Part shown: positions 58,128 to 64,000 of the stretch, one piece after another
Layout of the letters: each line of letters opens with the position of its first letter
Position numbering within the stretch: position 1 is the first letter of the stretch
Made by a program: the position numbers and the translations under genes
From: Ardenticatenaceae bacterium
GTDB lineage: Bacteria; Chloroflexota; Anaerolineae; Promineifilales; Promineifilaceae
DNA length: 64,000 nucleotides
Direction of reading: 5' to 3'
Assembly (NCBI GenBank): GCA_030065875.1
Contig: JASJCR010000041.1
Coordinates: 1-64,000 of the forward strand
Notes under the pieces: generated by a model
Seen by the model: the letters and a program-made list of their open reading frames with translations, nothing else
Database searches by the model: none
Told to the model about the DNA's origin: nothing

Positions 58128-59471
58128 ATGAGCTTAAATGTGAGAGAAAGTGCAGCTGCTACGGGAAACGGTATGCACCCAGCCGATGGTCATGAAACGG
58201 TCTATGTCGATCAATTCATCGACGGCATCCTCGATCCAAACAAACCGATGCTGGGACCGGTACGGGACGGGGGTCATATCATTGCCAACACCGCTCCCGG
58301 CTGTTGGGGGCCGATGATCACCCCTGAAATTCGCGGCGGGCACGAAGTAACAAAACCGGTCGCCGTGGCCGGGGCGGAAATCGGGGACGCCATCGCCATT
58401 CGCATCAAAGACATTACCATTACCTCTATGGCCACCGCTTCCGGCAACGACGTAATTTTAGGTGAGCGCTGCGTGGGTGATCCGTATGTAGCGGGCAAAT
58501 GTGAAAAATGCGGCATGGTTTACCCCAAAACGGTCATTGAAGGGATCGGCCAGGAAGCGGTGCGCTGCGCCAGCTGTGGGGCTGACGCGACGCCGTTCAA
58601 ATTTACCAACGGCTATACGATCGCCTTTGACAACAATCGCGGTGTAGGGGTCACGCTCAACAAAGAAGCGGCCGAGACAATCGCCAAAGAGGCCAATACC
58701 TATGCGGCCATGCCCGAAAATTCAATCCAAAACTCAGTTTTGACCTTTTGCCCTGCCGATCTAGTTGGTCTGGTCGGCCGGCTGCGGCCGTTTATGGGTC
58801 AGTTGGGCACAACCCCGGCCATCCCCATGCCAGATTCGCACAATGCTGGCGATTTTGGCTCTTTTCTGATCGGGGCCCCCCATGAATACGGTCTCGAAGC
58901 GGCCCAGCTTGCCCATCGTACCGATGGCCACATGGATATTGATGCCGTCCGCGCCGGGGCGATTTTGATTTGCCCGGTCAAGGTGCCAGGCGGCGGGGTG
59001 TATCTGGGTGATATGCACGCCTTACAGGGAGATGGGGAAATTGCCGGTCATACGGCCGATGTCTCCGGCACCGTTACCCTTCAGGTTCATTTGATTAAAG
59101 GGTTAAACATCGATGGGCCGATTTTGCTGCCGGTTGAAGAAGATCTGCCATTTCTGGCCAAACCCCTTTCAGAGGAGGAAAAAGCGCAGGCTGAAGCGGT
59201 AGCCGCCAGCTGGGGAATGAACGCGGTTGAAGAGTCCCTGCCGATTTCAGTCATTGGCACCGGTCCGGATCTCAACGCAGCCACCGACAACGGGCTGGAA
59301 CGGGCGGCCCAGCTGCTCGACACCACCGTTCCGGCGATCAAAAACAGAGCGACCATTACCGGGGCGATCGAGATCGGCCGGCATCCGGGGGTCATTCAGG
59401 TTACCTTCCGGGCACCCGTAAGCAAACTGGCGGAGCGCGGTCTTCTGCCGTTTGTAAACGATCAATATTAA
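58128..59471 (+). CDS. Acetamidase/formamidase family protein with zinc-ribbon insert
   Basis: A 447-residue FmdA/AmdA-type amidase. 'GGHIIANTAPGCWGPM' and 'GAEIGDAIAIRIKDITITSM' lie in the N-terminal half; 'HNAGDFGSFLIGAPHEYGLE' and 'KVPGGGVYLGDMHALQGDGE' give the His and Asp/Glu metal-binding segments of the family. Residues ~120-155 contain two Cys pairs (C125, C128 and C147, C150: 'KCEKCGMVY' and 'VRCASCGADAT'), a zinc-ribbon-like insert I do not know from canonical amidases. It would release ammonia from formamide or another short amide. ATG 58128 has an excellent AAAGGAGG. It lies 70 bases after the MoaD-like gene and may be cotranscribed. Confidence 0.9.
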   Translation: MSLNVRESAAATGNGMHPADGHETVYVDQFIDGILDPNKPMLGPVRDGGHIIANTAPGCWGPMITPEIRGGHEVTKPVAVAGAEIGDAIAIRIKDITITSMATASGNDVILGERCVGDPYVAGKCEKCGMVYPKTVIEGIGQEAVRCASCGADATPFKFTNGYTIAFDNNRGVGVTLNKEAAETIAKEANTYAAMPENSIQNSVLTFCPADLVGLVGRLRPFMGQLGTTPAIPMPDSHNAGDFGSFLIGAPHEYGLEAAQLAHRTDGHMDIDAVRAGAILICPVKVPGGGVYLGDMHALQGDGEIAGHTADVSGTVTLQVHLIKGLNIDGPILLPVEEDLPFLAKPLSEEEKAQAEAVAASWGMNAVEESLPISVIGTGPDLNAATDNGLERAAQLLDTTVPAIKNRATITGAIEIGRHPGVIQVTFRAPVSKLAERGLLPFVNDQY

Positions 59472-59522
59472 CTGAGACCGCCGGCGCTCGGCCGCTACCA
59501 AAATTGTCCCCGTAAAAAGGGA

Positions 59523-59555
59523 AGAATGGACCAATCTTGGAGATTGGTCCATTCT
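59523..59555. terminator. F5 hairpin after the acetamidase gene
   Basis: Perfect 15-base arms AGAATGGACCAATCT / AGATTGGTCCATTCT with loop TGG between two convergent genes, 52 bases after the acetamidase stop. Compensatory arm changes relative to the other copies (AT versus TG next to the loop-distal end) show the pairing is kept. Confidence 0.6.
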
Positions 59556-59663
59556 AGACGGGGAAATTAGCTCGTTTCACCACTCGACCTTCTGAGAGGG
59601 GGGATGATATCGGAGTTAACAACCCACCCTTAAAATAAACGTGCTCAATGTGGTTGTCGCTGA

Positions 59664-61223
59664 CTACCGGCGATGTTTGGATATGAGCTCCTGCTTCAAA
59701 TCCCACAATTTGCGCGTCAGCGATACGTGATAAATGTGGGGGTGAATGATCCGCTTCACGCCAATATCCAATCGCTCCAGGTCGCGCTCCCGCTGCTCTT
59801 GAATATCGGGCAGCGGTGGAAAATCATAAACCTTTTGACCTTCATCGAGAATCGGCTGCAGCAATTTTTCGGTTTCGGAAATTCTTTCCCGGCCGAGGGT
59901 GCGCGCGATTCCGTGAGCCGTGGGATGGTGAAGGTAAAGCGATTCAGGCGTTTGCACATCTTCCCCATCAACGGCAATTAAATCGGCCGTAGCCAGGCCG
60001 CGGTCGTCATATACGCGCCAGGGGGTTTTTCGGCCGGGATTGGGGGTTTTGATCGGATTCTCGGAAATTTTGATGGCCGGCCGCCACCCATCTTCTTTTT
60101 GAAGGGCCACGAGCTTAAACACCCCATCAAGAGCCGCATCCCCATCAGAGGTGATCAAGCGGGTGCCCACACCGTATACCAGACGGTTGAGCACATCGGC
60201 CGCTTCGAGATTTTTGCGGGGGGCTTCCTCTCGAATCTGGGCGATAATTTGCAAGATCGTCATTTCATCCAAAGAATTTGAAAGCACGATACTCGTCTCA
60301 GGAAAGCCAGCTTCATTGAGCATGCAGGCGGCCTGAACGGAAAGATGGGCCAGGTCCCCCGAATCGAGGCGAATGCCAACCGGCCGGTGCCCCTTTGCCC
60401 TTAATTTTTCAAAGACCTTAATGGCATTCGGGACCCCGCTCTGTAAGGTGTTGATCGTATCAACCAGCAGCAAGCAGTTATCCGGATAAACATCCGCATA
60501 CGCTTCAAACGCCTCCAGTTCCCCATATCCCAGGGCGATGAACGCCTGGACCATGCTGTGGGCATGGGTCCCTTTGGCCTGGACACCCAGGCGAGCCGAC
60601 AAACCTGTATTTGATGAGAAATCCGCACCGCCAATGATCGCTGCCCGCGCACCGGCATTGACTCCGCTAGCCTGCCCCCGCCGCATGCCAAATTCCAGCA
60701 CCGTATTTCCCTTGCCGGCCTGGCGAATGCGGGCCGCCTTGGTGGCGATCAAGGTGGGATAATTTAATTTGTTAAGCAGGGCGGTTTCCAATATCTGGGC
60801 CATGGCCAGAGGGCCCTGAATCACGGTCAACGGAACATTGGGATGGACGACGCGTCCTTCCGGCACCGCCTGCAGAGAGATGCCCCCAAACGTGCCGTTG
60901 GTTTTTAACCACGCCAAAAAGTCATCTTCAAAAAGTCGACGGCCGGAGCCGCCGGTCAGGGTGCGCAGATAACCAAGGGCGTCCTCATCAAAATGAACCT
61001 TTTCCATCCACTCCACCAGCCACTCCAGCCCGGCAATAATGCAGTAGCCGGCCATATGGGAGCCATAGTTGGGATATGAGCGGAAAAAATGATCAAATTG
61101 GGCCGGAATTTCGTGCATCCCCATCCGAAAATAGAGATGGGCCATGGTCAGCTGGTACATATCAGTAAAGAGGATTCCTTCATCAATGGCTATCGAGTGC
61201 CGCCTCTGATTTGCTGTAATCAT
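59664..61223 (-). CDS. pncB: Nicotinate phosphoribosyltransferase
   Basis: A 519-residue NAPRTase that makes nicotinate mononucleotide from nicotinate and PRPP in NAD salvage. '[20 protein letters not shown]' near residues 16-35 is the family opening, '[20 protein letters not shown]' carries the conserved E-F-G-x-R-R, '[15 protein letters not shown]' the GT-x-x-H segment with the phospho-acceptor His, and '[20 protein letters not shown]' the PRPP-side loop. The length is at the upper end for the family. I start at ATG 61223 (MITANQRRH), since the frame is open further to 61268 but into an F4 repeat. It is convergent with the acetamidase gene. Confidence 0.93.
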   Translation of the reverse strand: MITANQRRHSIAIDEGILFTDMYQLTMAHLYFRMGMHEIPAQFDHFFRSYPNYGSHMAGYCIIAGLEWLVEWMEKVHFDEDALGYLRTLTGGSGRRLFEDDFLAWLKTNGTFGGISLQAVPEGRVVHPNVPLTVIQGPLAMAQILETALLNKLNYPTLIATKAARIRQAGKGNTVLEFGMRRGQASGVNAGARAAIIGGADFSSNTGLSARLGVQAKGTHAHSMVQAFIALGYGELEAFEAYADVYPDNCLLLVDTINTLQSGVPNAIKVFEKLRAKGHRPVGIRLDSGDLAHLSVQAACMLNEAGFPETSIVLSNSLDEMTILQIIAQIREEAPRKNLEAADVLNRLVYGVGTRLITSDGDAALDGVFKLVALQKEDGWRPAIKISENPIKTPNPGRKTPWRVYDDRGLATADLIAVDGEDVQTPESLYLHHPTAHGIARTLGRERISETEKLLQPILDEGQKVYDFPPLPDIQEQRERDLERLDIGVKRIIHPHIYHVSLTRKLWDLKQELISKHRR

Positions 61224-61248
61224 AAAAATCCCTTTTAAATGATTGAAA

Positions 61249-61355
61249 AAAGAGCCACGGATTAACACGAATTATCACAGATTTCTCTCTAGCTCCTGGG
61301 GAGCTCTGCGGCCACCTGCGAACCTACGGTTCTGCGCTTCGCGCTCTGTGGACAA
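61249..61355. repeat. Long F4 repeat copy
   Basis: 'agccacggattaacacgaat' then 'atcacagatttctctct', followed by 'ctgcggccacctgcgaacct' and 'ttctgcgcttcgcgctctgt'; it matches the reverse complement of 4795-4918 at most positions. It sits between two divergent genes, close to their starts. Confidence 0.8.
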
Positions 61356-61483
61356 ATATATTTTTAGAAGTTTCTGTAATCTGCTTAAGTTTATTAGCCG
61401 CGGAAGTCATTTTACCTCAATTCCAAACAGTCGGGAATCAGCCGGTTGACGCCCGGTCATCACAAGGTATCCTATAGCGCTTG

Positions 61484-63691
61484 ATGTCAAGCGTTAAACT
61501 CACCCCACAGCAGGAGGCGATCAGCGCCCATACCGATGGTCCCGCCCTGGTATTTGCCGTAGCCGGCGCCGGGAAAACCACGTCTATTCTCCATCGCGTC
61601 CAACGGCTGGTGCGCGATAAAGTGTTCCCGGCCGGCCGGATCCTGACCACCTCATTTGGGGTAGGCAACGTTCGGGATATCAAAAACGGGCTACAGCAGT
61701 GGCCAGCGTGTCAAAAAGTTGACGTGCGCACCCTACACAGCCTGGGGTGGGAAATTTTGCGCACGGCCCGCAAACAGGGCTTGACGCAGGTCAATCTGCA
61801 GCGCGATGCCGGTTCTATCGAAGAGCAAACAAACAGGCTGTACTTTCGCACCCTGGCTGTCGCTCGCCAGCGGCAGGTCGATTTTAAAGAGGAGCTCGAC
61901 ACGGTCGACCGGACTGACTTTCTCGACTACGTCGGCCGCTGCAAGGGGAATCTGGCTTATGCCGATCTTGCCCAGGCTGACCTGCCGGCGGCCGGAAAAT
62001 CAATCGCCGGTCAAGCAAAACCACCGGTTCATTTAAGCTGGTATCTCGACCTTTACCGCCTTTTTGAAGCGGTGCGTCAAGAAGCGCAGGTTATCACCTA
62101 TGATGACATGGTCATGAGCGGATGGGAGCTGCTGATACGCCATCCAGAGCTGCTATCCCAGCTGCAAAATCGTTATCAGGCAATTCTGGTTGACGAGTAT
62201 CAGGATATCAATCTGGCCCAATCGACGCTTATTGATTTAATCGCCAAACCACATCGCAATTTAATGGTCGTTGGTGATGACGATCAAACAATTTATGAGT
62301 GGCGGGGGGCTTCTCCCAACTTCATTTTGGGGTTTGCCAAGCGCTATCAGGCCCAAACGTATCTAATTGATGAAAATTTTCGCTGCCCGGCCGGTCCGCT
62401 GCTGATGGCCAATCGGGTGATCCGGCACAATCGCCGCCGTCGGGCCAAAGAACTGCGGCTAACCAAGGGGTTTGGCGGCCGAATTTCCGTGCGTGCTTCT
62501 TCAGACCCCTTGCAAATGGGCCACGACATTGCCGCCGAAATAAATCGCCTGCGCCAAAATGGGGTTGAGCTTGATGAAATCGCCGTTCTCGTCAGGCTAA
62601 ACGGTCAAACTCCTCCAATCGAGCAGGCATTGATTCATCGAAACATTCCCTATCAAATTTCTCTGCCGTTTTATGAGCGGCCGGAAATTACCGCGCTGGT
62701 TCAATATATTCGACTGGCGTGGGTCGAAAACCACATGCGCTCCAGTCAGGCGATCACCGCGGCCATGGGTAAATCGGCGGCCGAAGCGTGGCGGCAAATC
62801 GCCAATCGACCCAAGCGATATTTCAAGCGGGAGCTGATCGACCAAATCAGCCATCAGCTGCGCCGTCTGGAACAGCGGCCCTCTCTCGTGCTCCATCGGG
62901 CGGCCGGAAAAATCAGGCAGGAGTGGCGGCAAAGCCATTTGCTGGAGCTATCCGATCATTTGATTTGGCTCAGCAAACAGCTCGAGCGCAAGGCGTCTTT
63001 GACCTTAAAAACGCTGGAAGTGCGTCTCGACTACCTCCGCTATTTGCGAGAGAACAGCGGTTTTATCGAAACCGGTGAAGCGCGGGCGGCCGGCGTGGAG
63101 GCGTTTTTGAGCTACGCTCGCCAGCAGGGAAGCACCCTGGAGCTCGTCCAGACGCTGCGCCAGCTGGCGGAGGAGCGAGCGGCCGTCACCCGAGAAAAAT
63201 TGCCGTCCCTGACGATTTCTACCATTCACCAGGCCAAGGGGCTCGAGTGGCCGGTGGTGTTTATTCCTCAATGTAACGATGGGCTGCTGCCGTTCCAGGG
63301 ACCGCTCTCGGAGAACCCGGAAGAGGAACGCCGCTTAATGTATGTTGCCCTGACCCGGTCGAGCCGCGATCTGTTTGTGTATTACGCCAACGATTTGCCG
63401 GTTTCCCCCTACATCAATGAGAGCGGGTGGGCTGATGTCCGGCAGGCGTTTCGATTTGTAAGCCAACATCTTGCTCAATCGGTCACAAAATGGAGCCAGG
63501 ACGACGTAATCCGCTTTTTAGTAGAAGTTACCGAGCTGCGATTGGCTTCGTTTTTCTTAAACTGGTGGCGCCCGCCTCCAGAAGAGTTAGCGGCCGCAAG
63601 GCGGTTGGTCCAGGCTACTTTTCAGGATCAGCCTCACAAGTTAAAGAGTTGTTCGCCAGAGCTCCTTTCTTTTTTTGTTGACGGCATGTAG
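61484..63691 (+). CDS. UvrD/Rep-family ATP-dependent DNA helicase
   Basis: A 735-residue superfamily 1A 3'-5' helicase. 'LTPQQEAISAHTDGPALVFA' (Q motif), 'AVAGAGKTTSILHRV' (motif I), 'AILVDEYQDINLAQSTLIDL' (motif II), 'VGDDDQTIYEWRGASP' (motif III), 'YLIDENFRCPAGPLLMANRV' (motif IV), 'TISTIHQAKGLEWPVVFIP' (motif V) and 'EEERRLMYVALTRSSRDLFV' (motif VI) are all present. It starts at ATG 61484 (a TTG at 61481 is possible). The 2B insertion seems of normal size; there is no C-terminal nuclease domain. A role in repair or replication restart is expected. It is divergent from pncB and stands alone. Confidence 0.95.
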   Translation: MSSVKLTPQQEAISAHTDGPALVFAVAGAGKTTSILHRVQRLVRDKVFPAGRILTTSFGVGNVRDIKNGLQQWPACQKVDVRTLHSLGWEILRTARKQGLTQVNLQRDAGSIEEQTNRLYFRTLAVARQRQVDFKEELDTVDRTDFLDYVGRCKGNLAYADLAQADLPAAGKSIAGQAKPPVHLSWYLDLYRLFEAVRQEAQVITYDDMVMSGWELLIRHPELLSQLQNRYQAILVDEYQDINLAQSTLIDLIAKPHRNLMVVGDDDQTIYEWRGASPNFILGFAKRYQAQTYLIDENFRCPAGPLLMANRVIRHNRRRRAKELRLTKGFGGRISVRASSDPLQMGHDIAAEINRLRQNGVELDEIAVLVRLNGQTPPIEQALIHRNIPYQISLPFYERPEITALVQYIRLAWVENHMRSSQAITAAMGKSAAEAWRQIANRPKRYFKRELIDQISHQLRRLEQRPSLVLHRAAGKIRQEWRQSHLLELSDHLIWLSKQLERKASLTLKTLEVRLDYLRYLRENSGFIETGEARAAGVEAFLSYARQQGSTLELVQTLRQLAEERAAVTREKLPSLTISTIHQAKGLEWPVVFIPQCNDGLLPFQGPLSENPEEERRLMYVALTRSSRDLFVYYANDLPVSPYINESGWADVRQAFRFVSQHLAQSVTKWSQDDVIRFLVEVTELRLASFFLNWWRPPPEELAAARRLVQATFQDQPHKLKSCSPELLSFFVDGM

Positions 63692-63699
63692 CCTGCGGT

Positions 63700-63958
63700 T
63701 TCTGCCCTTAAACAGCCCGACAAGCTCCCCTCCCCGCGTCGGGTTCAGGGGAGGACAGGTAGGGTGCAAACCACCTGTCATTCCGAACGGAGCGCAGCGG
63801 CGTGAAGAATCCCGTCAAGTTGTCTTTCAAGAGGGCTGTTTTCACTCAATGTCGCCAATTTGTAGGGCCGCAGCATGCTGCGGCCCTATGGTGCAAGAGG
63901 GATCCACCTTGTCCTGTTTGCTCGCAAGCCTGGACCTGTCCGCCTCTGACCAGAATTG
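63700..63958. repeat. Composite of F7, F8 and F6 repeats at the right edge
   Basis: The 309 bases after the helicase stop hold, in order, 'ctcccctccccgcgtcgggt' (F7-like), 'gggtgcaaaccacctgtca' and 'attccgaacggagcgcag' (F8), and the F6 element (63848-63958) with palindrome TAGGGCCGCAGCATGC (63863-63888, whole arms 13 bases). The frame open here is made of repeats and is not a gene. Confidence 0.85.
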
Positions 63959-64000
63959 TGATGGAGGAATAACGGGAATATTAATGAGTTGGGGTTGACA

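Noticed and set aside
63675..63998. 107-codon open frame at the right edge
   Set aside because: It is entirely made of F7, F8 and F6 repeat DNA.
1..64000. tRNA, rRNA, integrase or prophage genes
   Set aside because: None could be recognised in either strand; gaps between genes are short and filled with repeats or promoters.

Overview
The window looks like a stretch of a free-living bacterial chromosome, most likely from the Chloroflexota (Anaerolineae-like). This is an inference from the mix of genes and the style of intergenic repeats; no ribosomal or other marker gene is present. The gene set points to a heterotroph: sarcosine oxidase, an MttB-family methyltransferase, xylulokinase, an acetamidase/formamidase, a xanthine-dehydrogenase-type subunit, P450s, secreted proteases and many small regulators. 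About 53 protein genes are supported. I see no rRNA, tRNA, CRISPR array, transposase or phage gene.

Layout. 1-6.5 kb: C-terminus of a molybdopterin hydroxylase, carbamate kinase, a MarR regulator with its target membrane protein, an SDR and an unrecognised 512-residue protein. 6.6-12.8 kb: two cytochromes P450, a GT87-like membrane protein overlapping an MBL-fold hydrolase, and a TetR/SDR divergent pair. 12.8-21.6 kb: DUF1579-like protein, AraC regulator, a DeoR-MFS operon, nitrobindin, AlkC, a zinc-type ArsR-CDF operon and xylulokinase. 21.7-31.6 kb: MttB-family protein, branched-chain aminotransferase, PAS histidine kinase, then soxA-soxG-soxB-soxD and a class I glutamine amidotransferase. 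31.6-37 kb: BrnT/BrnA toxin-antitoxin, SDR, SRPBCC protein divergent from a TetR gene with three operators, and a multi-pass subtilisin-like protease. 37-42 kb: a 1052-residue secreted zinc metalloprotease, a 60-residue protein that looks like that protease's C-terminal anchor alone, and a two-domain VOC protein. 42-50 kb: fused indolepyruvate:ferredoxin oxidoreductase, RibD/DHFR-like reductase, KptA, an amine oxidase, TetR/VOC divergent pair, another VOC. 50-57 kb: AraC, TPR and DUF4331 proteins, a small Cys-containing protein, a large membrane protein. 57-64 kb: BLUF photoreceptor, MoaD-like protein, acetamidase with a zinc-ribbon insert, nicotinate phosphoribosyltransferase and a UvrD-like helicase.

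The most unusual feature is the repeat landscape. At least eight short repeat families fill the gaps between genes: 14-bp tandem arrays, inverted 'caacaccca' and 'gtctgaggtctg' elements, perfect hairpins at gene 3' ends, a longer element repeated about 45 kb apart, and 'ccacggattaacacgga' units. Some of these have entered coding sequence in frame: a 79-bp inverted repeat and a 'caacaccca' tract lie inside the oxidoreductase gene, and a small reductase gene has both ends built from repeats.

The clearest regulatory signals are: a 51-bp element with exactly conserved internal spacing upstream of both the metalloprotease and its orphan-tail paralogue; a six-fold, exactly 10-bp-phased direct repeat upstream of the deoR gene; paired MarR operators; a triple TetR operator; and an ArsR operator next to a zinc efflux operon.
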